Source: Epiperipatus broadwayi (taxonomy: Eukaryota; Onychophora; Udeonychophora; Euonychophora; Peripatidae). From it: 64,000 bases of DNA. A model generated the notes under the pieces. It saw only the letters and a program-made list of their open reading frames with translations, had not been told where the DNA came from and searched no databases. The stretch's first letter is position 1; every line of letters starts with the position of its first letter. The translations under genes were made by a program, and so were the position numbers. The DNA lies in contig JAQFVV010006294.1 of NCBI GenBank assembly GCA_028023455.1, positions 2,571,001-2,635,000 on the forward strand, in the 5' to 3' direction. Shown here piece by piece: positions 49,706 through 60,060 of this stretch.

Positions 49706-49751
49706 TCTCCACTGACGTGAGCCATAAGCTCGAAACCAGTTGGTCTGGAGA
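49706..49751 (+). ncRNA. Hammerhead-like ribozyme, family B, copy 1
   Basis: Stem I is TCTCCA/TGGAGA, stem II is GAGC/GCTC with loop cataa, then GAA. Stem III is ACCA/TGGT with loop gt, and C49745 ends the cleavage site. All stems pair perfectly. The core reads CTGACGT instead of CTGANGA, so the catalytic A9 has become T. That should weaken or stop cleavage, yet all stems are kept. Confidence 0.72.
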
Positions 49752-50121
49752 TGGGAAGGTTCTGGATAGAGATTTTCAATATTTTCTCATACCACACTTA
49801 TCAATTAAGAGCTTGTTTGAGCTATTGGTGTGCTCTGTATTACATTTTTGTAAATACAAGCTTATAAAAGTAATGTCACGTTATATATGACTTGCTTTTT
49901 TGATTATTATAATTTTACCTTTAAGGCTTTGGCTATGCTGAAGCTATTAAAATATGGTAGATCTGAATTTAGTTCAGTGCCATATAGCTATTTAAGTTAG
50001 ATAGCTGGATTTAAAGACATTTTCATGTCCGAATATTTCAGAGTTTCTACTTCAATATTACATATGAAATAAGTGCTGGGTTTTGATTTGATATTTAGAT
50101 CTGGTGTTCGAATATTCTAGC

Positions 50122-50167
50122 TCTCCACTGACGTGAGCCATAAGCTCGAAACCAGTTGGTCTGGAGA
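50122..50167 (+). ncRNA. Hammerhead-like ribozyme, family B, copy 2
   Basis: It is identical to the motif at 49706 in stems, loops and the CTGACGT core. Confidence 0.72.
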
Positions 50168-50322
50168 TGGGAAGGTTCTGGATAGAGATTTTCAATATTT
50201 TCTCATACCGCACTTATCAATTAAGAGCTTGTTTGAGCTATTGGTGTGCTCTGTATTACATTTTTGTAAATACAAGCTTATAAAAGTAATGTCACGTTAT
50301 ATATGACTTGCTTTTTTGATTA

Positions 50323-52440
50323 TATTATTATCAATAAGATATCAAAATGGTCACATATACTTAATAAAATGGTAAGAATGTTGGAGTGTTTTCTGATGCA
50401 ATTGCCAATTGATAAAGTAAATGTCAGTAATCTTTTTATAATAGAGAAATTAGTATTGTTAAGTGCACATTTTTGCAATTTGAAATTCTAAGAAAAAAAT
50501 ATTTTGAAATCATAATACAACTCGTTAGGAATAGGAATTTCAATTTATTTAAATCTAAAATCATATATTTTAAGTTTGAGTAATCAATGAATGCTTCAAA
50601 TTCCAAGATTAGTGTATCACCATTGTTATTTTTATAAGGAAGTCATTTGATTTGCACTCTCACATTAAGCAACTACATTTATTATCATCTAGTGTTTAAT
50701 GATACTCAAGTTTATAGTAGGCATCTAGAATAGAATAGAATGGGAAATTGCTTCTAAAGCAAAATATTGAAAGTAAGCTTAGAAGGTCATATAAACTTTT
50801 CAGTATTTAATTAAAATATATTGTAAAAAAAAAAGAATAGTCAAACATCATTCTGATAAAAATCATATATTAAAGAAATGCTGGTTTTGGAAAAGTTTAG
50901 GGTTTTTGTTGTAATTTTTTTTTAATATATATAAAATATTTGGGATTTTGATCTGAATCTGTTGATTCTTTCAAAGCAAGATTACAAATGAATATAAAAG
51001 AACATTGTCACAGTTAATACTTAAAGCAGTCATACTTTAACTTTACATCTTTCTTTATAAAGATTGTAAATATTAAATATTTTGTGTATAATAAAAAGAA
51101 AACTAATTGATTTATATTATATTATAATTGAATGAATGTGAAATCATAATCAATGTTAATAATTGAAAATAGAAAACTTGAAGAGGTCTTGTAACTATGT
51201 ATGAGTTAAAAAGTATGAAATTCATATTAATTCAACATTAAAGTCATAAATATTAGATGTACTTGTATCTTTTACTAAATAATGTGACCTCAAATATTGT
51301 TTTTAAAAAAAAAAATGCTATAAAGTAAATATAAAATCAAATGGAATTTTAAAAAAATTATTATATAGTATGTAAAATATTAAAAAATATAATTTATTAA
51401 AAGCCATTTTCACTATCTGCATAGCATGCGAGCACACACACACAAATTATTGCATTATATTCACTGATCATGTTGAATCTATTCTAGATAATCTGATTGG
51501 AATGAAAGAAGAATATATATTATGTGTGATAAATTTAATAATTCGTAAGTGTTAATTAAAGCAGTAAATGGAAGTAAATAAAAATAATTGCAATTTGTTC
51601 CAAAGCAAAAAAACCTTACTACAATAAAAGTAAATATTTTAGAGAGTAATTTCTCATGAAGAAAAATTTAAATTGGGGAAAATATAAGAAATGCAATTGA
51701 AGTTATATGAGAGAGCGTTGAAATGTAAAAAAAAAAAATCACTATTTATTCCATTTATATTGAGAAAACGCATTTGATAGAATCAATTTTGTCATTTGGT
51801 TGGAGATTTGAAAAAGAAAAGGAATAGTTATATATGACAGGAAATTTTAAAGATTTCATCGATTTAATTATAGAAAGTAGGTATGTGAAACTAGAGTGTT
51901 GTTTCTCTCTAATTTTATTTAATATTTATTTAGAAGGGATAATATTAATATTTTTTGACTATAAAATTAAAATTAACCAAATAAATAATATCTAAATAAG
52001 TTACTTAATAACAATTATTATATTAGTAAATGAAACTTTTTTTCAGTGATTGTTTCATTCTCCTCTTTATTATATAATTAATAAGTTTTTGATGAAAATA
52101 AGGCACTTTAAAGATGAATTTATATAATAAACATCAAATAAATATTGAACAATATTTATAGTTAAATGTTTGAAGTGAGACAATAATTGTAATCTCCAAG
52201 AAATATAAGATTATGTATATAAAAGGAAGGAATTAAATAAAAGATTGGTGGTGCATATATAAATATAGTAAAAGATATATTTGATTTTAATAACATTTAA
52301 AGTCTATATTTAAAACTAAAAGGAATATAATTCCTAACTTAATAAAATTGATTAATAATTATTAAATACAGTTATCAATAAGTGCTTGATAGAAATGGGA
52401 CACTTGAAAGATGAATATGTATACTAAATAAATGCTAATA
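50323..52440. other. Long AT-rich tract
   Basis: No supported gene or bounded repeat is seen. The region near 51700-52000 reads like a decayed LINE (for example LFNIYLEG at about 51916-51940) but is too broken to call. Confidence 0.4.
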
Positions 52441-52444
52441 TACA

Positions 52445-55300
52445 CTTATATATTGTACCATTCAGAATTGTATGTTCGTCTAACAAGAATTAGCATCTAA
52501 GCAAAAGTACCTAGAGTTCAATCATATGCGAGATACACAGGTCAGGAATACTTATGAACTCTGCCCTATTGCCCATTTCCCAAATCAATAACATTACAAA
52601 CAGCACTTCTGATGATAGCAAACGACATTCTAACAATCCCCGGCGCAGAGGGTCAGCAGAGACACAAGAGATCTAATGATTAACTAAAGGATGACACAAT
52701 ATAATAACAGATGTGCATGCATGAATTAATAAAATGTCCAAAGAATAGATTATTAAATATGAATTTAATGAAAATAACATTAATGATGCAATTAAATTAG
52801 TATATGAGCAAATGGATATAGACTTAAAAACACATTATAACTCTGATTACACCTAATAAATACTCTATCTGGGTTTCACATAGTGTTGACGTGAGCATTC
52901 CATGCTGACCTTAGCAACATAAATTAAGGATTGATGGATATGCAAGTACTAAATATACATATTAGTAAGAAATTAATTAATCGAAACGATACGACTTAAT
53001 ATGCTAATTTAAAATATATTTTATAGGGCTTCTATTATTCACGCTATGACATTTTAAATCACTAAGAATGTAACGGACTTCAATAACCATACATGGGCTT
53101 TTATTCTGAACATTATGATATTTTAAGTCACAAAGAATATAACGGATTTTAATAACTATACGTGGGCTTTTATTATATACATTATAATATTTTAAATCAC
53201 AAAGAATATAACGGATTTCAATAATTACATTAATGATAGATTAATTATCTTGGAAATTATAAAATGATTCATCATTTATGATTTACATATAGAATAAGGA
53301 AAAGCATAATTATCTCGACATTCAGTCACATGACTTGACTTTTATATGCTTTATTAAAAGATAACTTTCAACGTATTTAATAGCGGTTTAACGATAGGGT
53401 GGATAGCGCTAATAAGCTATAACATGTGATAGGGCAAACTAAATTTATATTATAATATGAGAACTTGGGGTGGCTTAGGAAAATCATATCATTACGACTT
53501 ACAGACGAATAAAATATGCGAGGAAGTATAAACGATAGCGTGCGGACCGAATGATAACGTTTGAAAGGACGAGAAGCTTCATCAACTTGAGAACGAAAAA
53601 CATAAGCTCATCTGCACTTGTGACAGATGGCATCCGAAGAAGTGGTCGGCAGGATACTATGGTTCCGTTTTTCCGAATGTTAACCCATAATAGTGCCTAC
53701 ACAACCTTTGGAGTCGGGGCCTCCACACTCCGCCGAGAAATGTGCTTTAAGGATTTCAGTAACGAGAGAAAGTATGCCAAAGCAACATTTGATTGATGAA
53801 CGTTATTACCGGGACGCATCGCGAAGGCTTTCAGGTCTGTATTAACACTGATTTTTATTTGTGGTCTTAACGAATAAGTAAGCCTAGCGTAATGAAATGA
53901 CAATCTATAAGCAATCCCAAAAAGGGCATACAATTTATCTAAAAGATTATTTAGCATATCAATAATAAAATATGAAAATTAAGATTCCCTTCGTTAAACG
54001 CATATCAATATGCCTGAAAAATTAGTTACTTAAATTATCGTTAGATGGTGGGCTAATTATATAATGAATCATCAACTAAAAATAAGGATCTGAACTTCAA
54101 TTTATTTAATACTAAATTTACTTAATATTAATCAATAGTGTGAAATAATAGTTAATAATTTATTTGAAATGATAACGGATAGCATAATATAAATTAATAA
54201 AAATAGTTTAGGAATATTTTTCAACCGGGCGAATCTTTATAGTTTTGTAAGAAAACTTACATTTACAATTTAAAATTCCTTAATGGCGGAATAGTAAAAT
54301 AATATAAGATTGATTCGCCAGATTGAATTATTAGCATATTAAAATGGGTACGATTTACATAATATCAAATTAAAATTGCCGCATTTAAAAACAATAATAC
54401 AGTAAGAGTGAAAACCCAGTAATCGAGTTTAGAAAATCAAATAAAATTTAGATATTAAAGCAAAAAGAAAGTCATTATTTAAGCAATGAATAATCGGCTT
54501 GGCATTACCGATAGAAAATAAGCAATTACATTTTAAAGAAAATAAAGACTACAAAAATGGAAGTATTACAAAGATATACTTTAGGTGAAATAACTTTACA
54601 TAATTAGAGGTTGAATTTTACAGTTTACGATTAAGGAAATTATTTAGATGAAAGTTTTTAGAGTTCATTTTGCGGCAGGGAATTACTTTTCTGTTGGATG
54701 ATTTGATGGACGTATGCACACATATTGATTTCATTTTTGAAGAAATATGATTAATTTGGCATTACTTTGGCAAAATTGTGGTTAATGTCCGTTCCTGGTG
54801 TATTTTACAGTTCATTTTTGCAGCAGCTTGGAAACGATGGCTTATGAGTACATTGGCACTGGTCTGATCTTGTAGAGATCGGGGAAGCAAATTTTATTTC
54901 TACTCACGAACCATTTTAAAATTCTGAGTGACGTAGATTACCTTGACAATAACGTTTAGAAACAAGATGCAGAGCCTTTTTAGCTAGCAAATGGGGTGGT
55001 ATTTATACTCATTTTGGCTGCCTTTGGTAATTCCCGGATGTAAGCTGTCAACAATGACACAGCTAATTTGAAAGTATGAACGAGATCAAATTCGAGAGAG
55101 CTGGTTTTGGTCTATTTTGAGCTGAAAATAGACCCGCAGGATAAATGTTAAGTAACGTGAATTTTAAAATAAACCTATGTTAAAATAAAAACAAATCTTT
55201 TCTGAATTTAAAATAAGGCAAGTCTTTTGTTTGCTAAATTTGCGTTACGAACTTCCTCTCAAATAAAAGTACATGAATAAAAATATATACGTAATATAAA
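52445..55300. mobile_element. Compositionally distinct insert of unknown type
   Basis: The G+C is higher than the flanks and there are many CpG dinucleotides (aacga, cgaa, gcgg), which are rare elsewhere here. Its start (tatattgtaccattcagaat and, further in, gcagagggtcagcagagac) resembles the outer end of the 1621-4598 arm (tatattgtaccagtcaaaac and agcagagcggagaagac). A triple tandem repeat lies at 53026-53225. No protein domain is recognised. The right end is not defined. Confidence 0.4.
53026..53225. repeat. Three tandem copies of a 69 bp unit
   Basis: Units start gggcttctatt (53026), gggcttttatt (53095) and gggcttttatt (53164). Each contains a tattttaa(a/g)tcacaaagaa-type block followed by taacgga. 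Copies differ at several positions. Confidence 0.9.
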
Positions 55301-55585
55301 CGCTTGTTTATCCGTTACACACACACATACGCATGATTGTTTACCATGATAGAAATTTATGTTTTATATTTAAATTAATATTAAACGAGAATAAAGCTTA
55401 ACAGAAAAATAAACAATCACATGCATCTGTATGCCTTCACTCCCTAGTGATTTATTATTAAATGACTGAGTTCGAACCCATGTTTGAAGGTTTCAAACAA
55501 TACCAGAAAGTGAAGCCAAATGTGTGCAACAGATTTGAGTGCTTCAATATCAATACCATATATCAAATCCCAAGCTGCGTATATG
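55301..55585. other. Non-coding spacer
   Basis: A short ca/ta repeat lies near 55318. Nothing else is seen. Confidence 0.4.
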
Positions 55586-57171
55586 TCATCATCATCCATT
55601 ATCAATCCACTGCAGGATGAAGGTCTCTCCGAGTTCAATCCATCTTCTCCAATCTTCAGCTTCTCTCAATCCATCTTCTCCAATCTTCAGCTTCTCTTCT
55701 CCACATCATCCCTGCACACTTTCTTATTTCATCCATCCATCTCATGTGATCTTTTTCTGGGTCTTTTACAATCTGTTAAAATCCAGTTTAAGATTTCAAT
55801 TATTCATCTATTATCATCTCTTCTAGCAATATGTCCAGCCCAATTCCACTTTAGTCCTTTAATTTTTTTCAGAGGTCAGTAGCACCTGTTTGTTCTCTTA
55901 CCCATATTGCATTTTCGATTTCTTCATGTTACTCCCAACATGCATCTCTCCATACTTCTTTGCGTGGTCTGAAGTCTCTGTATTGCTCTCCTATTAAGTG
56001 TCCAAGTCTCAGATTCATAAGAAGAACTGGTAAAACATATTTATTAAAAACCTTCCTTTTTAAACAACGTAGGGATATTTCCTCCTAATATTAAGTTATT
56101 TCTACCAAAAGCACTCCAACTAAGTTTAATTCTATGATTAATTTTATCCATTATGTTTACATCTGTATTAGTAATCTGACCAAGGTATTTGTAGCTGTTA
56201 ACTTCTTCTAACTTATCCTAATCAATTTTTATACCATTAAATATTACTTTAGTCTTTTAAACATTTATCTTTAGTCCTACTTTCATCTGATAACTCCTGC
56301 AACATTTCCTGCAGCTCTAGAGCATTATTTGCAAAAACAACTACATCATCTGCAAATGCTAAATGACTTAAATAATCTCCATTTTCTTTCACTCCTTTAG
56401 CTTCCTATTTTAATTCACAAAATACTTCTTGCAGCACTGCTGTAAAAAGTTTTGGAGATATGGAGTCATCCTGTCTTATACTCTTCTCAATGTTGACTTT
56501 ACTAATGTCATTATATAATCTAATTGTTGCTGTTGCATTTTTATAAATATTCTTTAAAATATGACAATATCCTGAATGATTCAATGCTTTAATCACTGAA
56601 GAAATGTTTATAGAATCAAATGCCTTTTCATAATCTACAAATCCAAAGCATAATGGCAACTCATATTCATTTGTCCTTTCTATAACTTCTCTCAATACCT
56701 GGATATGATCTACTGTGCTAAAACCACTTTTAAATCCTACTTGTTCTCTTAATTGGTAGAAATCCAATGTTCTCTGCAGACGAGTTATAATTATTTTAGT
56801 AAAAATTTTGTATAAAACTGATAAAAGGTTGATAGGTCTGTAATTTCTAATATCTTCTTATCATCTTTTTTAAATATTAATACTGCATTCTTTCAATCAT
56901 TTGATACATCTTTGTCATGTAGACATTTGGTATATAACTTTGCTAAAAAAATTATATTTCTTCACCTACGTCTTTTAATATATCAATTAATTCCATTACT
57001 ATCTGTAGCCTTTCCTTTATTCATAAATTTAATTGCATGTCTCACTTCTTCATTTAAAATTCTGGGCAATTCGGAAGATGTAATAGATATAGGAGGTACT
57101 TGTTCTTTATTACTATATAATTCTTGTTAGAAGTCTTCTTCTACCCATTTCACGATGTCATCTCTCTTTTT
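55586..57171 (-). mobile_element. RTE-type LINE, 3' half (reverse transcriptase)
   Basis: It runs leftwards. The region at 56405-56767 reads LREQVGFKSGFSTVDHIQVL, ELPLCFGFVDYEKAFDS and SISPKLFTAVLQEVFCELK. FADDVVVFANN follows near 56320-56350, the catalytic YxDD-type box. Towards 55600 it decays into the C-terminal region and ends at a tgatgatga-type tail (minus strand of 55588-55600). A 34 bp tandem duplication lies at about 55638-55700. Several stops and shifts occur. Confidence 0.85.
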
Positions 57172-57238
57172 AGTAATAATTGTATCTTTTCCTCTTATTG
57201 CAGATATAAATTTCCTACCAATACCAAAATGTTGTTTT
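57172..57238. repeat. 67 bp direct repeat (RTE sequence), copy 1
   Basis: It is identical to 57948-58014 and codes (minus strand) for the RTE stretch FGIGRKFISAIRGKDTIIT. The two copies flank an unrelated 709 bp insert. Confidence 0.9.
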
Positions 57239-57947
57239 GGTAATTGCTACATGTGTGTGTATGTGCATGTATAGAAAAATACGTTTAACCAATAATAAAA
57301 ATAAATGTAAAACTAACGGATCGCTAATTGTGTTTTGTAAATAATTAAATGATATTAGCGCTAAACTATAAAGTAATTTATCAAGAAGGATTGGATAATG
57401 TAAACAAAGCTATTGCTTAGAATAGACAATGTTAAAGGCGTGACATTATCTAATCAGGGATCCTATAAGAACTAAAGAGATGACCACCACGTGGACAGCG
57501 GATGGCCAATGAAGGGAGGCTACTCCAAAATAAAGGCGTGACAAGTAATAGATCTAATATTGAACTGAGAGAAGACACTTGCTAAGTGAAGCGCTTGAAA
57601 GGTAGATGTGCCATTTCCTCGGGTGCTCCAGTCAGCTCCTTTGCTTCACCTAGCCTTGCGGAGAGGTTTACCTCCGGACGTGCCAAAGTAAACCTAGGGA
57701 ACTATAACAGGTCGTACCGATCTCTTTATTATTTTACTCTGCCTTCGGGCCCCTTATTTATATATAATAATATTAGCGTGTATATATTATTCGTACTTTG
57801 TATATATTAATAGTGATTAACATATATATAAACCTTAAATAAATCTTCGTTATTTAAACCTACTTGCCGGTCTGCCTCATTAATTATTTTATATTGTGTT
57901 ATTGATAGTTGCAATCCGGCGAGCCATAGAGTGCCGCTGGACACTGA
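57239..57947. mobile_element. 709 bp insert with LTR-like features
   Basis: It breaks the RTE reading frame and is flanked by a 67 bp duplication of RTE sequence. It is GC-richer (accacgtggacagcgg, cttcgggcccctta), with tatttatatataat at about 57750 and aataaa at 57837, an order that would suit a solo LTR. No TG...CA ends coincide with the duplication edges, so the identity remains open. Confidence 0.5.
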
Positions 57948-58014
57948 AGTAATAATTGTATCTTTTCCTCTTATTGCAGATATAAATTTCCTACCAATAC
58001 CAAAATGTTGTTTT
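57948..58014. repeat. 67 bp direct repeat (RTE sequence), copy 2
   Basis: It is identical to 57172-57238. Confidence 0.9.
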
Positions 58015-58435
58015 TCGCTCTTGAGACTTTTATTCTCTTCTATAGCTTTCCTTGCTACTTCACAGTTATACTTTCTTATATCATTTTCAACTCTTTTCTG
58101 CACCATTTTAAAAAATTTGAGATATCCAATCCTTTTTAATGCATTATTTTTGTATATTTATATTCCTTCTTTTCTTTGTAAATTCTCTAGTCTCAATAGA
58201 AATTTTATTGGGCAATTGCTATTTTTTTTCTATTAGCTATCTTTGTTGCAGTTTTCAAAGGTGTATCAGTTATTTTCTTATTAATTTCATTCAAATCTGA
58301 ATCATATTAAAAATCTACTAGTACTTGAAACCGATTTGTAAGTTCTAATTTAAATTCATTAGAATGTTTCTGAAGATTAGGAATATCAACTGAAATATTG
58401 TATTTCTTAATAATTTTTGTCTCTCTAGTTTTGCA
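58015..58435 (-). mobile_element. RTE-type LINE, linker between endonuclease and RT
   Basis: The minus strand reads NVIKKYNISVDIPNLQKHSN and EFKLELTNRFQVL across one shift, then VQKRVENDIRKYNCEVARKA and IEENKSLKSEKQHFGIGRKF. This is the typical linker after the endonuclease of RTE-like LINEs. It is the same copy as 55586-57171, now split by the 709 bp insert. Confidence 0.75.
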
Positions 58436-58442
58436 TTAACAT
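58436..58442. repeat. 7 bp target-site duplication, left copy
   Basis: ttaacat recurs at 59666-59672 around the retrozyme array. It is short and AT-rich, but the RTE reading resumes on the other side, which supports it. Confidence 0.6.
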
Positions 58443-58555
58443 GTATCTTATATAACAGGCAAAAACTCTCCATATTGTAGTGCCACCTTTTGCTAATCAG
58501 AGTAATCAATGAATGCCAGAAGGCTTGTGCATAAAATCCCTATCTAGTGCCTACT

Positions 58556-58608
58556 CATCCAATATCCCCAGACTAGTTTTTGGCTTGTGGCCTTCATCAG
58601 TGAAGTGC
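58556..58608 (-). ncRNA. Hammerhead ribozyme, single core mutation
   Basis: The minus-strand core CTGATGA and stem II (GGC/GCC) are intact. GAA has become AAA (G12 lost) and stem I pairs less well (ACTTCA with TGGGGA). Probably inactive. Confidence 0.7.
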
Positions 58609-59009
58609 CTTGGATCTGAGAGCACTGCACCTAGATCTTAGGATCTAATGCAACTTTCCAGCAGCCACCTTTTATCTCTACTTCACTACAAAACTATGAG
58701 AATGAAATTTGAAAACACAATAATATTTTTAATCTAAGCTCAATAGCTTATATAGTCATAGGGTCTAAACTCAATTCAGCACCCATACATTTTGGTGACT
58801 TTGGCTCTTTAACAACCATAGCCGGCATTACCCTATTAGTCAGGATTGGTGTTAAACCACTAAACATCACATAATCACCATCTCATGCTAACACATAACT
58901 GTTAGTAAACAGGCAAAAACTCTCCATATAGTAGCACACCTTGTGCTAACCAGAGTAATCAATGAATGCCAGAAGGCTTGTGCATAAAATCCCTATCTAG
59001 TTCTTACTC

Positions 59010-59068
59010 ATCCAATATCCTCAGACTAGTTTCTGGCTTGTGGCCTTCATCAGTGAGGAGCCTTGGAT
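59010..59068 (-). ncRNA. Type I hammerhead ribozyme (intact core)
   Basis: On the minus strand, distal stem I is ATCCA/TGGAT and proximal stem I TCCTCA/TGAGGA pairs perfectly (a G.T wobble in other copies is A-T here). The core is CTGATGA (59047-59053 complement), stem II GGC/GCC with loop cacaa, then GAA, minimal stem III AC/GT and the GTC site (59024-59026 complement). It is the best-paired of the family A motifs. Confidence 0.88.
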
Positions 59069-59665
59069 CTGAGAGCACTGCGCCTAGATCTTAGGATCTA
59101 ATGCAACTCTCCATGAGTAGGCACTAGATAGGGATTTTATGCTCAAGCCTTCTGGCATTCATTGATTACTCTGTACTACTATATGGAGAGTTTTTGCCTG
59201 TTTACTAACAGTTATGTAATAGCATGAGATGGTGATCATGTGATGTTTAGTGGTTTAAAACCAATCCTGCCTAATAGGATAATGGTGGCTATGGAGAGCC
59301 AAAGTCACCAAAATGTATGGGTGCTGAATTGAGTTCAGACCCATATGACTATATAAGCTATTGAGCTTAGATTGAAATTATTATTGTGTTTTCAATTTCA
59401 TTCTCATAGTTTTGTAGTGAAGTAGAGATAAGAGGTGGCTGCTGGAGGGTTGCATTAGATCCTAAGATCTAGATGCAGTGCTGCCAGAAACTAGTCTGGG
59501 GATATTGGAGGAGTAGGCACTAGATAGGGATTTTATGCGCAAGTCTTCTGGCATTCATTGATTACTCTGGTTAGCACAAGGTGGCACTACTACATGGAGA
59601 GTTTTTGCCTGTTTACTAACAGTTATGTGCTAGCATGAGATAGTGATCATGTGATGTTCAGTGGT

Positions 59666-59672
59666 TTAACAT
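59666..59672. repeat. 7 bp target-site duplication, right copy
   Basis: It matches 58436-58442. Confidence 0.6.
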
Positions 59673-60060
59673 ATTTTACATCTTACTAATTGATGATCAC
59701 TTCTTGTGTTAAATTTATGAAGAGCATTGCAATTTTGAAATATGTATTTCCTGTTAATCAAAATATAATTCAATTCTACTGAACCTTCATTTGGATGCTT
59801 CTATGTCCATTTTCTTTTAACATTTTTCTCAAAAAGAGAATTTATAATATAAAGGGTTTTTTTTCCTGCAAACTCCGCAAGTCTATGTCCTCTCTCATTT
59901 CTATTATCATAACCAAAATTACCTATGGCACTTTCACCTTTCATTTGTTTCCCAATTCAAGCATTAAAGTCTTTTATAACAATTTTAAAAATGTTGTATA
60001 CTCTGATCAAAAGCCTTTTGTACATCCATGTAATAACGGAACTGCAGGGAATGCCATACG
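59673..60060 (-). mobile_element. RTE-type LINE, endonuclease C-terminal part
   Basis: The minus strand from about 59835 to 59673 reads KHPNEGSVELNYILINRKYI and then NTRSDHQLVRCKI, after an RKWT box. W.....N..DYIL.NR.......SDH.LV..K is the end of the APE-type endonuclease, with SDH as the catalytic Asp-His. It joins 58435 across the retrozyme insert. Between 59850 and 60060 the match fades. Confidence 0.8.

Larger units (their letters stand above)
49366..50322 (+). mobile_element. Retrozyme family B, direct tandem array
   Basis: The array holds 2.3 copies of a unit of about 417 bp. The word tatcaattaagagcttg begins at 49381, 49799 and 50215. Copies are over 98% alike by eye. There is no ORF. 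Each full unit carries a hammerhead-like motif (49706-49751 and 50122-50167). Sequence outside the ribozyme is unlike family A. Head-to-tail repeats of a few hundred bases bounded by type I hammerheads match the published description of metazoan retrozymes. No target duplication was found. Confidence 0.8.
58443..59665. mobile_element. Retrozyme family A, inverted array inside an RTE element
   Basis: Two minus-oriented units begin at 58455 and 58909 (454 bp period, both acaggcaaaaactctcc). The second is cut at about 59111 and joined head to head to plus-oriented sequence that continues to 59665. Hammerheads are at 58556-58608 (one mutation) and 59010-59068 (intact). The plus copy near 59480 has lost its core by a deletion (gcagtgct joined to gccagaaac). 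The insertion separates the RTE endonuclease end (KI) from its linker, so it moved after that LINE settled. Confidence 0.88.

Noticed and set aside
53551-53957. Opposed open frames (81 and 86 codons) in the GC-richer insert
   Set aside because: No motif is seen. They overlap on opposite strands and neither shows splice or start context that singles it out. They may be part of an element but are not supportable.
16371-59665. CRISPR-like repeats
   Set aside because: The repeats are about 420-450 bp, partly inverted, and this is eukaryotic DNA with spliced genes. CRISPR arrays have short direct repeats with unique spacers.
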